Origin: Pedosphaera sp.
GTDB taxonomy: Bacteria; Verrucomicrobiota; Verrucomicrobiia; Limisphaerales; SXQI01
Reading direction: 5' to 3'
DNA: 64,000 bases
NCBI GenBank assembly: GCA_025359965.1
Contig: JANYDC010000136.1
Location: 62,001-126,000, forward strand
Positions 57,019 through 64,000 of this stretch are shown piece by piece. The notes beneath the pieces were generated by a model. It saw only the letters and a list, made by a program, of their open reading frames with translations. It made no database searches and had not been told where the DNA came from. Made by a program: the position numbers and the translations under genes. The stretch's first letter is position 1; each line of letters begins with the position of its first letter.

Positions 57019-57834
57019 TCATTGGTGATGATTGAAAATGAGGACGTTCGGTTCGTGCAAGGCAGACAGAAACTCAATTAGAGGCGGAAGCACCCTCAGC
57101 CACGCGGGCGGCGGGGGACGGCGAGGTTTCCGTCGCGGCCGAAACGAGTCGGTCCATGGACGGACCTCGGGGGGATTCTGCATGAACTGGTTGATTTCGA
57201 TCAATAATCGACGCGACGCATTTAACATGTTCTCCAGCTTGCCTATCACCTCAAAGCCGATCTCGAACTCCATGGCGACAGTCCTCCTCTCGCTCCCGCT
57301 ACCCGTAAACCCAAAGGCGTTCAGCCACTCCCGACCCGTTGGGACGGTGCGCTCGCGCGACAGAAACTTCCAATCCCGGGAGGCAAAGACCACTAGATGG
57401 GATTTATCGCCAGAAATGACGCGAAGCCAGTTAGTGCCGTCGGGACGTGGAAAACGGGACTCGACGGATTCAGCCAACCGTCTCGCAGCATCCTCTTTCC
57501 TCTGACGCTGTTCCTGTCGCACCATCTGAAGCAATCCACCACCCCAATCCTCCAAGGATTGGTCGGCCGGCGGCATGTCAGGATAAGCGGAACGAGCTCT
57601 TTCGTAGGTGCGCCGACTGACCATGCGGCGCTTAGCAAAATATGTTTCTGACACCTTGACCCCATCTTCGAAATCGTACTGAATACGAATCTCCAATCCT
57701 CCGTGGCCATGGGATTCTCCGGCAAGCGATCCATCTTCTTTGAAGCGACGCATGATCACCTTGCCGGACTGAAGCTGTTCGTGCTTTAAATCATTTGTCA
57801 TAAACTGCATGCCATTCAACGGAGGTTCTCGCAT
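57019..57834 (-). CDS. Unknown protein next to a restriction-modification locus
   Basis: I do not recognise this 271-residue soluble protein. The first 70 residues look like a beta-rich segment (SGKVIMRRFKEDGSLAGES, then IRIQYDFEDGVKVSETYFAK). The middle has a Gln/Arg-rich helix, and the region around residue 230 is very basic and Pro-rich (RPRRKPRRPPPP). The start may be the ATG at 57834 or the one at 57801. It lies about 100 bases downstream of the putative endonuclease gene on the same strand, so it may be a late member of that operon or an independent gene. Confidence 0.65.
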   Translation of the reverse strand: MREPPLNGMQFMTNDLKHEQLQSGKVIMRRFKEDGSLAGESHGHGGLEIRIQYDFEDGVKVSETYFAKRRMVSRRTYERARSAYPDMPPADQSLEDWGGGLLQMVRQEQRQRKEDAARRLAESVESRFPRPDGTNWLRVISGDKSHLVVFASRDWKFLSRERTVPTGREWLNAFGFTGSGSERRTVAMEFEIGFEVIGKLENMLNASRRLLIEINQFMQNPPEVRPWTDSFRPRRKPRRPPPPAWLRVLPPLIEFLSALHEPNVLIFNHHQ

Positions 57835-57931
57835 TCCAATCCTCCATCTGGAACTGAGTCACCTCTCCTACCAACCTATGAAGGGACCGCACTTTCTTTC
57901 TATTTTGACGAAGGCGCGACCAAAAAAAAAT

Positions 57932-58867
57932 TCAACCACCCAGCCTAATACGAAGCGAGGGATCCGTTTCACACAAAGCGACAATCTCGTTGTACCGCTC
58001 CAAGAGGTTTGAGAGCGTAACCCTGCAATCGGCAGCTTTGAAGAAGCTCCTCTCGTAAATATTGGCGGTCAAAAACTGTCCAATATCGAGAACGTCAACC
58101 CTGTCGCCCACGTTCGAGTTCTTCAGTAGGAAGGCCGCACCCGAAACGCCATCCCCGACCGTAATAATCAAAGGCTTCAAACCAGCCTGTAGGTTCGCCT
58201 TGCATTTCCGCACCAATGCCTCGCTCGGATGAGTAGTAACGTGAATAGCGACAGCTTCAATTTGAAAATCCGCCATCCGATCCGTCGAGTGGTCCGCCAC
58301 TGACGAGCCATGATGCACCGCCTGACCCTTGCCGAGCACAACATCCAATTTCGCGCCAACCAAGTGCTGAAGCATCGCCCCAACGTAGTTGGCACCGCCC
58401 GCGTCGGCCTGCAACTCTTGCGCCTGCATGAGCAGATCCTCAATATTCGCGCGGAGAGATTTACCCGTGTCAAAATGAAACTTTGGCCCCTCGGAGGCAA
58501 AGTGCATTCGAACTTTTTCAATCCACCAAGCCAAAGCCTCATCAAGCCGCACGCCGACGTGCTCATGCAATTCATTGAGACATCCAACGTAGTCGCGCAT
58601 GAGTCCCAGGCTTCCACGACTCGTCCGACCGCCTTCTTCGGCGAGCACCTTCGTAATGCCGTGCGCCTGAAGGATATTTTGCACGGCCGCCTTTCCAAGT
58701 CCAGCAACCTGGCCCCCTTCATCGGTACGCAAGGCCTCTGGCTTCAAGGGCAAGCCCTTCGTATTTGCAGTTTCGGTCACCACCAGCGCAACACAAAGCC
58801 CCCCTTTCTTGAGAAACTTGGGATGCTTTTTGCAGAGGGCTTCGAGTGCGTTAATTGTCACACTCAT
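57932..58867 (-). CDS. DUF4928-like putative restriction endonuclease
   Basis: This 311-residue soluble protein is encoded directly after a C5-cytosine methyltransferase, with a four-base start/stop overlap. The sequence resembles the DUF4928 proteins that accompany such methyltransferases. A PD-(D/E)XK-like arrangement is plausible around LVGAKLDVVLG, DRMADFQIEAVAIHVTTHP and LVRKCKANLQAGLKPLIIT, but the catalytic residues are not certain. Cleavage of DNA at the methyltransferase's site is inferred from family and coupling. Confidence 0.75.
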   Translation of the reverse strand: MSVTINALEALCKKHPKFLKKGGLCVALVVTETANTKGLPLKPEALRTDEGGQVAGLGKAAVQNILQAHGITKVLAEEGGRTSRGSLGLMRDYVGCLNELHEHVGVRLDEALAWWIEKVRMHFASEGPKFHFDTGKSLRANIEDLLMQAQELQADAGGANYVGAMLQHLVGAKLDVVLGKGQAVHHGSSVADHSTDRMADFQIEAVAIHVTTHPSEALVRKCKANLQAGLKPLIITVGDGVSGAAFLLKNSNVGDRVDVLDIGQFLTANIYERSFFKAADCRVTLSNLLERYNEIVALCETDPSLRIRLGG

Positions 58868-60051
58868 TTTGCCACCTTCCTGCGTGAGGCTTTGGCGTAA
58901 GAGACCTTTGACTCGGATGGAGCTGGGGAGGTCAGAATGCTGAATTTTTCCTCAAGCACCGGGTTTAGGTAGTTCCGCGCAATCCATTCGATCACCGGAA
59001 CGCAGACAGCATCACCGAACCCAAAGAGAGCCTGGTTTGGCGGCACTTTTATTGCGAAGTCATCGGCACCCATCAATCGGGCGCATTCGCGCGGCGTCAG
59101 CAAGCGAACAGCAAATTTACCTAGGCCAGCGGCTACAAGGATTTGCCTGCCACTGCCACCCCTCGGTGTACGGAGACATCCAGCGATTCCGTCCGTGCGC
59201 AACTCCGCCATCGATTTCCCGTTCCTCACGCGGCGAAATACAGTCCCGTATTTGGTTTCTTTTCCGCGAATCATTCCCTGCGCCAGAGTCCAGTGCTTCG
59301 GACTCATCTGGTTCAGCAGATAATCACACCGTTCACGACTCCACCAAGTAGTAGAATTGAGCGGCAAATCCTCCAGAATGGCTTCGAGGCGCGGGTGGAA
59401 ATTTGGTAAAGGGGGCAGCCGTCGAATGGACCAGTTGATCTCCGGATTCCAAAGAATAAAATCAGCCAGCGCGTGGGGTCGGGTATCACTCTCAAAAAAA
59501 GTGGGGGTATCGTTGACGGTAGAGACATCAGGCGTCTTAGTGCCGACAACGAAAAGCCGTTGGCGGCTCTGCGGCACGAAGCACACCGCATCAACAATAA
59601 ATGCATCAACGGCATAACCGAGTCTGTTCAAAGCCAGCAGTGCGTCCCGAAAATCGTCTCCATCGTTGGAAGTCAGAAAACCGGTGACATTTTCCAGAAG
59701 AACAAGCGGCGGACGGCGCGCCCCCAGCGTAGTGAGCGTTTGAATAAACCCCCAGAACGCGGACGACTGCGCACCGGACAGCCCTTTTCGCGCCCCTGCA
59801 AGCGAAAGATCATTGCATGGGAACGAAGCCGTTGCTAGAGCGACGCTCGGCACTTTTGCGGCGTCGAGGTCGTGGACGTCGCCTACGATGAACTCTCCTG
59901 TGTCACCGAAATGTTCTCGATACATCCGCCATTTGTCTTCGTCGATGTCGTTGGCGAAGGCGATGCGCCAGCCAGCCCGCTCCAGCCCAATCCGCATCAG
60001 GCCGATGCCAGCAAAAAACTCGGCAAAATCCATCGTTCGTCCGTCGCTCAT
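58864..60051 (-). CDS. DNA (cytosine-5-)-methyltransferase
   Basis: It methylates carbon 5 of cytosine using SAM. The ten-motif order is intact: motif I AEFFAGIGLMRIGLERAG, motif IV with the catalytic Cys (SFPCNDLSLAG), motif VI LLENVTGFL, motif VIII QSRQRLFVVG, a target-recognition region around residues 210-300, and motifs IX-X (TPRECARLMG and FGFGDAVCVPV). Length is 395 aa. It overlaps its neighbours on both sides by four bases, which suggests one translationally coupled unit with the DUF4928-like gene. The recognition site cannot be predicted. Confidence 0.95.
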   Translation of the reverse strand: MSDGRTMDFAEFFAGIGLMRIGLERAGWRIAFANDIDEDKWRMYREHFGDTGEFIVGDVHDLDAAKVPSVALATASFPCNDLSLAGARKGLSGAQSSAFWGFIQTLTTLGARRPPLVLLENVTGFLTSNDGDDFRDALLALNRLGYAVDAFIVDAVCFVPQSRQRLFVVGTKTPDVSTVNDTPTFFESDTRPHALADFILWNPEINWSIRRLPPLPNFHPRLEAILEDLPLNSTTWWSRERCDYLLNQMSPKHWTLAQGMIRGKETKYGTVFRRVRNGKSMAELRTDGIAGCLRTPRGGSGRQILVAAGLGKFAVRLLTPRECARLMGADDFAIKVPPNQALFGFGDAVCVPVIEWIARNYLNPVLEEKFSILTSPAPSESKVSYAKASRRKVAK

Positions 60052-60245
60052 ATAATGTCGTCGTCACTATGATGCTTTGGGTCACCAAGCTCAACTCCAC
60101 ACTGATTCGAGACACTGAAATCTTTAGGAGTTTTGCCGTCTTTGGTTTTCCAGTCCACGCACCCATTGGCGACGGCATAGCGGATGCGCTCGGTTTTTTC
60201 TCTGGTCTCAATTCCGGTGGTGTCGTCGCTGCGCTCCTTACGCAC
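60048..60245 (-). CDS. Small unknown protein upstream of the cytosine methyltransferase
   Basis: This is a 65-codon frame starting at GTG 60245 (a TAG stop lies two codons upstream) and ending in an ATGA overlap with the methyltransferase start. The sequence is charged (TGIETREKTERIRYAVANG, acidic HHSDDDII tail), with no HTH or other known motif. The overlap is the main argument that it is translated. It might be a small regulator of the R-M operon, or the remains of a longer gene. Confidence 0.4.
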   Translation of the reverse strand: MRKERSDDTTGIETREKTERIRYAVANGCVDWKTKDGKTPKDFSVSNQCGVELGDPKHHSDDDII

Positions 60246-60395
60246 CGGCTAATAGCTGGCATCCCGCTGGGATGGCACGGATGGGACGAGCAAGGGGGAT
60301 GGCTTCCGAGAATGCGTCGGCATTGATATCGGCGTCTCTAAACTTATCGTTCGCGTGTTCTCTCCCCATCGGTCAAACGCTATCAATCCCGCAAT

Positions 60396-60510
60396 TTTTC
60401 CTTCTCTTTCGCCCTTGCAGGGCTGGGGAAATCTGGGGGAGGTGGCCGAGGACCCGGGCCTTTAGCCCGGGCTATCACATTGCGAGCTTTCAGCCCTAAA
60501 AATCTTGCAC
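60396..60510 (+). repeat. REP-like unit, copy 1
   Basis: The unit begins CCTTCTCTTTCGCCC and contains the hairpin CCCGGGC-CTTTA-GCCCGGG (60453-60471). It continues with gctatcacatt and ends in a ctttcagccctaaaaat element. Confidence 0.85.
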
Positions 60511-60589
60511 GTCCAAAACACCCAAACACGTCGCCGCCCTACCTCACCTGGAATCCCGCAGCCAACACCTCGTGAAATCCCTTCCTCCC

Positions 60590-60676
60590 CGCCCTGAAAG
60601 GGCACAATGTGACAGCCCGGGCTGAAGGCCCGGGTTAGCCGTCTCTATAAAATTTCGACGCCCTGTAAGGGAGGCA
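60590..60676 (-). repeat. REP-like unit, inverted copy 2
   Basis: This is an inverted, diverged copy. The same hairpin occurs at 60616-60634 with a TGAAG loop (complement of CTTCA), flanked by the inverted cacaatgtgacag and gccctgaaagggc elements. Confidence 0.75.
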
Positions 60677-60728
60677 CATCTTCTCACCCCCAAATCATGG
60701 GTTTTCTCGCCACCCTCAATCCCACCCA

Positions 60729-60835
60729 TTCCTTCTCTTTCGCCCTTTCAGGGCTTGGAAATGTGGGAGATGGCCAATACCCGGGCCTTTAGCCCGGGCT
60801 ATCACATTACGGGCTTTCAGCCCTAAAAATTCTGT
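60729..60835 (+). repeat. REP-like unit, copy 3
   Basis: It repeats copy 1 in the same orientation with few changes: CCTTCTCTTTCGCCC start, hairpin CCCGGGC-CTTTA-GCCCGGG at 60780-60798, gctatcacatt, and a ctttcagccctaaaaat end. Confidence 0.85.
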
Positions 60836-60900
60836 ACCGTCCCCCTGTACCTAGCGGCGGAGCACCGCTGCCCTACCTAAGTGGGTTGAGCAACTGTCCC

Positions 60901-61701
60901 CTACTTGATTTTATCCATGGGGACGGGAGGCAGATTGCGGTAGGCGGGGGTGGATGACCACAGGTTGATTGGGGTGATCGATTTTCCGAACCCGAGGGAT
61001 CGGACGCTTCCGTCGAGGAAGGCGAAGTTGGACTTTCCAGACCTCCCTCCCGAGCCATGCCGGCCGTGCTCCACCTCATTGATGTCATCACCGCCGGCCT
61101 GACCCTGAAGGAAATCCATATAAGCCTGGGGCGAGGCAGACTTTTTTTCCCCGAATAACACGGTCTCCGAGGGTTGGGGGATATCGCCGAGTTTAACAGA
61201 GTAGGACCAGGAGAACTGCGGGGGCGTCATATCGAGAATTGCCTGAAAAGTCTTCATGGCATCAGGGGGCAGGGTGATCTTGAAGTAATCGTTCCAACCA
61301 TTCATCAGGTAACTTCGGTGGGAGCCATCGACATCGTAGGGAAGAAGGCCCGAAGCGGGTTGGGTGACGTTGGGAGGCCATGCCTGCTTTGTGCGCCATC
61401 GGCGATCCGAAGGGCATTTCAGCAGGGCGACCGTGTCATAGTATGGGTAGAGAGGAAGAGTCCAGTAGGGGACGCCATAGCGGGGCGGGTCATTGTCATT
61501 GTGGTCCTGCGCGTAGGTCATCACGGCCAGATCCAGTTGGCGGAGATTTGACACGCACTTGATGCCGTTGGCCCTTTCCTTGGCCTTGGAGAGGGACGGC
61601 AAGAGCAACGAGGCGAGGATGGCAATGATGGCAATCACCACCAGCAGCTCGATGAGCGTAAAGGCGGTTGAAGGGCCGGGCCGTCGCGCAGTGGGGTTCA
61701 T
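60901..61701 (-). CDS. Type II secretion/type IV pilus-like pseudopilin (DUF1559-like)
   Basis: The N-terminus has a prepilin leader and methylation motif: a short basic leader, then [21 protein letters not shown], with Ala at -1 where Gly is more common and Glu at +5. The rest (266 aa) is the large globular type frequent in Verrucomicrobiota and Planctomycetota. It has a CVSNLRQL segment, YAQDHNDN, and the end motif [15 protein letters not shown] (H/F-x-DG family signature). Prepilin peptidase is not in the window. It lies 16 bases downstream of the Ntn hydrolase gene on the same strand. Confidence 0.92.
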   Translation of the reverse strand: MNPTARRPGPSTAFTLIELLVVIAIIAILASLLLPSLSKAKERANGIKCVSNLRQLDLAVMTYAQDHNDNDPPRYGVPYWTLPLYPYYDTVALLKCPSDRRWRTKQAWPPNVTQPASGLLPYDVDGSHRSYLMNGWNDYFKITLPPDAMKTFQAILDMTPPQFSWSYSVKLGDIPQPSETVLFGEKKSASPQAYMDFLQGQAGGDDINEVEHGRHGSGGRSGKSNFAFLDGSVRSLGFGKSITPINLWSSTPAYRNLPPVPMDKIK

Positions 61702-61717
61702 ACCTTGAACTCAAAAC

Positions 61718-62884
61718 TTATTTTGGCTGTAATTCAGCGCCTTCGGATTGCGTTCCGGCAACGCGGTTTTGCTCGTCCAGGGTAAAGATTTGTTGAACGG
61801 TGGCATTGGAGAAAAGCATGCGATAACGATAGGTTCGAGAGGGATCTTCCGGACGGCTCTGCACGCGGGTCAGTTTGCGGAATTTACCCAATTTATTGAG
61901 TTCGCCCTGCATGGCTTTTTGGTGAGAGCCTATCTTGCTCCAAACTTTTTCGCTGTAATCGGTGGCCCGCATCCTACCCGCAGCCGCTTCGCGCATGACA
62001 CGGGTAAGAAAAAGACTGGTTTTAGGGTCTGGATCAGGAATGGGTGGGAATTCATCCAGAGCAAAGCGCTTCATGCTGGTTGGCAACGGGGCAGGCGCTT
62101 CGGTTAGTTGTTTTTCAAGCTGCGGTATGTCGTAAAAATGAGGGCCCTTTTGCAATTCCGCCTGAAGGTTGAGCTTGGTGGGGCTTTTTTCCCCGCCCAA
62201 GGAGAGGAAGAAAATATCGCCCATGCGGAGATCAAAAGCGTTGGAATATTTGGTGGCGAACTGCCCCTCCTGGCGAGCGGCGGCCAGAATCTTGGTGCCG
62301 TTGGCAAGGGTGGGCTCAGGAGGTTGGGCCAAGCCGTTGGCAAGGGCTTCGCGTCCATAACCAAAACCCCGGCACTCGGCTCTGCGCTCGACGACCAATT
62401 TGCCGTTATGTGCTCCAATGATAACCGAAGCCCCTGTTTTATCGGCGACCAAGATTCTGGCGCGGGCAAATTCGGCTTCGCGATGAGTTTGATAGAACGC
62501 GATGGCTTCATCCACGGTTGAGCAGGATTCAAGCATGCGCTGGCTGGAATTGCCGCGGACTGATTGCATTTTGGCCGAGGGTTTCCAGGCATCAGCAAAA
62601 CCGGCCACCCAATCGTAGGCCAGCCCTTCGGTGTTTACGCCTCCCTGGGCCCAACCGTCATCAAAGCCGACATAGGCGCCACCGTGATAATCCGAGCCGG
62701 CGGGCACAAACCAAAGTCGAGTGTGTGGGTTGGAGAAATCCTCGTTGTTGAAGAAAATGGTTTTCGAGCCATCGGTCAGAACAAAAATCGTGCAGGCGAA
62801 GGTTGTGGCATTGAAGCAGGCCATTCCAACAAGGAATAGAGCCCAAAAACCTGTGCGCTTTTTCAACAATTCCGGTCTGTCCAT
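61718..62884 (-). CDS. Secreted Ntn-type linear amide C-N hydrolase (choloylglycine hydrolase-like)
   Basis: A signal peptide (GFWALFLVGMACFNATTFA) ends directly before Cys-Thr-Ile-Phe, so processing would expose an N-terminal Cys nucleophile. That is the logic of Ntn hydrolases of the choloylglycine hydrolase/acid ceramidase group. FNNEDFSNPHTRLWFVP and GVNTEGLAYDW fit the oxyanion and Asp/Asn positions. The ATG at 62884 gives a normal signal; the frame extends to 62920. The mature protein is about 355 aa. The substrate (amide or N-acyl compound) is unknown. Confidence 0.85.
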   Translation of the reverse strand: MDRPELLKKRTGFWALFLVGMACFNATTFACTIFVLTDGSKTIFFNNEDFSNPHTRLWFVPAGSDYHGGAYVGFDDGWAQGGVNTEGLAYDWVAGFADAWKPSAKMQSVRGNSSQRMLESCSTVDEAIAFYQTHREAEFARARILVADKTGASVIIGAHNGKLVVERRAECRGFGYGREALANGLAQPPEPTLANGTKILAAARQEGQFATKYSNAFDLRMGDIFFLSLGGEKSPTKLNLQAELQKGPHFYDIPQLEKQLTEAPAPLPTSMKRFALDEFPPIPDPDPKTSLFLTRVMREAAAGRMRATDYSEKVWSKIGSHQKAMQGELNKLGKFRKLTRVQSRPEDPSRTYRYRMLFSNATVQQIFTLDEQNRVAGTQSEGAELQPK

Positions 62885-62975
62885 AGTCAATAGACCCAGC
62901 CAACCTGGAAAATGTTTCAAAAACTGGGCCTATTTCCAGTCAACCCTTGGTGACGTTAGCGGTTTTAAGGCGCGC

Positions 62976-63404
62976 TTACGGCTTCGCTGGAGGAGGACCG
63001 GGGGGTGTGTTGGTACCATCGGGTTTGGGACCACGCCCCTGACGATCACGCTCATGTTCTTTGCGCAGTTCGTCAAGTTTCTTGAGCTGGGGTTCGGTGA
63101 GCAGCGGGGAGATTTTGGCATCGAAATCCTTCATTATCCGGCCAAAACGCTGGTGATTTTCCTCATGCACGGCCTGCATGGCTTTGGACATATCCTTCAC
63201 AAGGGGAAGGAGTTTATCGGACTGTTCTGGGGTCAATTCTAGGCGGTCGCGCAGGAAATGATGCATGCTTTCAGCCATCTGGTCGGGCTTGGGTGGCCGG
63301 CGGTAGAAGGAGGAACGTCCGTAATAGTAGCCAGCGAAGCCGCCGGAAACACCCCCAAGGGCGAAAATCGCGATCAGGAAAAGAATGGGTGCTGCTTTCT
63401 TCAT
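62976..63404 (-). CDS. Spy/CpxP-like periplasmic protein
   Basis: From the ATG at 63404 (142 aa) there is an N-terminal hydrophobic segment (ILFLIAIFALGGVSGGFAGY) and a helical periplasmic region rich in charged residues. It includes LELTPEQSDKLLPLVKDMSK and LLTEPQLKKLDELRKEHE, the two-helix pattern with LTxxQ motifs of Spy/CpxP/CnrX-type proteins. The tail is Pro-rich. It is encoded seven bases after the short membrane protein and forms a coupled set with the sigma factor, suggesting envelope or metal stress sensing. Confidence 0.85.
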   Translation of the reverse strand: MKKAAPILFLIAIFALGGVSGGFAGYYYGRSSFYRRPPKPDQMAESMHHFLRDRLELTPEQSDKLLPLVKDMSKAMQAVHEENHQRFGRIMKDFDAKISPLLTEPQLKKLDELRKEHERDRQGRGPKPDGTNTPPGPPPAKP

Positions 63405-63411
63405 GGGGTGC

Positions 63412-63723
63412 CTAGCGAAGGGCCAAATTGATGACGGCACTTGAGATGGCCGCGTCAGAAACTTCAACTGGATCGCGTCCCCCATCGACTTTTTGGTAGG
63501 TCACCCCAACGAACACCACGGCGGCGGTCATGACGGCCAAGGCGAGGGCGCGTCGAAGCATGGGCAGGGGCAAAAGGTTGGTTTCCTCGGGATGAGCGAG
63601 GGCAGCGCGCCATGAGGCCAGAGCGCGAGCTTCGGAGCCCCAACCCGGGGCGTCGATCTCCCGCGCCGGAGCGGAAGCGGCCGAGCGGAGGAGGCGGTCC
63701 AAAGGGTTATTGTTCGGATTCAT
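63412..63723 (-). CDS. Short membrane protein, putative anti-sigma factor
   Basis: The 103-residue protein has a cytoplasmic N-terminal region (about 55 residues, with PGWGSEARALASWRAAL), one membrane segment (ALALAVMTAAVVFVGV) and a short outer tail. Its start overlaps the sigma factor stop by four bases (ATGA). Position and topology suggest an anti-sigma factor or membrane modulator, but no zinc-binding HxxxCxxC motif is present. Confidence 0.75.
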   Translation of the reverse strand: MNPNNNPLDRLLRSAASAPAREIDAPGWGSEARALASWRAALAHPEETNLLPLPMLRRALALAVMTAAVVFVGVTYQKVDGGRDPVEVSDAAISSAVINLALR

Positions 63724-64000
63724 AATTGTAAATCAGGGGCCAGTTTTTTCAATCTGGCCTTCATTTTGAGGCGGGCGCGAAAGGCTCTGATCTTGATCAG
63801 TGCGGCGCTCCAGCCGGTTAATTGTCTCACTTCCTCGACGGATTTTCCCTCCATGTGAAGCAGTGTGACCACCAAACGGAAGTCGGGGGACAAATCCTGA
63901 AGGAGGCGTTCCACCAAATCCCGGGCGGCCAATCCTTGCTCGGACCCCAGCTCGGCGGGTGTGTGAGCCAGATCCATGACGACCGTCTCCTCCTCCTCGC
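63720..64000 (-). CDS. ECF-type RNA polymerase sigma factor (partial, 5' end beyond window)
   Basis: The visible 93 codons carry a sigma region 4 helix-turn-helix: LSPDFRLVVTLLHMEGKSVEEV, then WSAALIKIRAFRARLKMKARL (typical VKSRLFRARxxL-like recognition helix, here with Ile-Lys-Ile-Arg). The frame stays open to the window edge, so region 2 is not seen. The in-frame ATG at 63977 is internal. Overlap with the next gene indicates a sigma/anti-sigma operon. Confidence 0.88.
   Translation of the reverse strand, partial: EEEETVVMDLAHTPAELGSEQGLAARDLVERLLQDLSPDFRLVVTLLHMEGKSVEEVRQLTGWSAALIKIRAFRARLKMKARLKKLAPDLQL

Larger units (their letters stand above)
60246..60900. other. Intergenic region filled with REP-like repeats
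   Basis: About 650 bases without a gene. It holds three related repeat units (two direct, one inverted) and, near 60257, a short palindrome CATCCC/GGGATG. Frames crossing it are read-through of the repeats. Confidence 0.7.

Noticed and set aside
60544-60729. 61-codon minus-strand frame among the REP-like units
   Set aside because: It is made entirely of repeat sequence.
60396-60835. CRISPR array
   Set aside because: Only three units are present, one is inverted, and they are about 90-115 bases long without regular spacers.

Overview
This 64 kb window appears to come from the chromosome of a Verrucomicrobiota bacterium, probably of the Pedosphaera/Limisphaera type. No marker gene fixes the taxon, so this is inferred from gene content. 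The pointers are paired DUF1501 and cytochrome/DUF1549/DUF1553 genes, large secreted beta-rich proteins whose C-termini end in F/Y-Y-R-hydrophobic motifs, LVIVD and RCC1-like propellers, a PEP-CTERM-like protein, a DUF1559-type pseudopilin, and intergenic palindromic repeats. Base composition is moderately GC-rich and fairly even, apart from a more AT-rich patch near 48.2-48.8 kb.

Layout. 0.2-5.1 kb: an ABC-F ATPase, an unknown exported protein, then ilvN-ilvC behind what looks like a classical branched-chain amino acid attenuator (leader peptide, competing hairpins and terminator). 5.1-13.2 kb: a hybrid sensor protein whose kinase core has lost key residues, a HAD phosphatase, a UbiD-family decarboxylase, pyrE, a 14-repeat LVIVD protein and a PEP-CTERM-like protein. 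13.4-17.7 kb: a cobalamin riboswitch followed by four tightly packed genes (surface protein, DUF71 ATP-binding protein, DUF6580 membrane protein, BtuF-like protein) that together look like a B12 salvage operon. 18-31 kb: a Dabb protein, glgB, a cytochrome/DUF1549/DUF1553 protein with a DUF1501 partner, and a TolC/adaptor/RND efflux set. 31-45.5 kb: a secreted RCC1-like propeller, a giant multidomain metalloprotease, and a four-gene run (two tandem DUF1501 genes, a DUF1549/DUF1553 protein and a PPC-domain protein).

45.6-49.9 kb: an MBOAT O-acyltransferase with a probable SGNH-like partner, then a scarred region. There, two copies of the 5' part of a methyltransferase gene bracket a small unknown gene, and the second copy is cut short by a palindromic dispersed repeat. 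A RodZ-like membrane HTH protein follows. 49.9-55.8 kb: a compact minus-strand cluster pgk-tpiA-secG-oppA-oppB-oppC. 55.8-57.0 kb: a gene-poor stretch with repeat fragments. 57.0-60.3 kb: a restriction-modification locus (C5-cytosine methyltransferase, DUF4928-like putative endonuclease, flanking unknown genes). 60.3-60.9 kb: a cluster of REP-like repeats. 60.9-64 kb: a pseudopilin, an Ntn hydrolase, and an ECF sigma / short membrane protein / Spy-CpxP-like module that runs off the window end.

The most notable items are the ilv attenuator with its Val/Ile-rich leader peptide, the riboswitch-headed B12 operon whose binding protein lacks a visible signal peptide and which has no BtuCD beside it, the degenerate histidine kinase retaining an intact receiver domain, and the duplication/insertion scar at 48-49.3 kb. 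No tRNA, rRNA, CRISPR array or complete insertion sequence was recognised.
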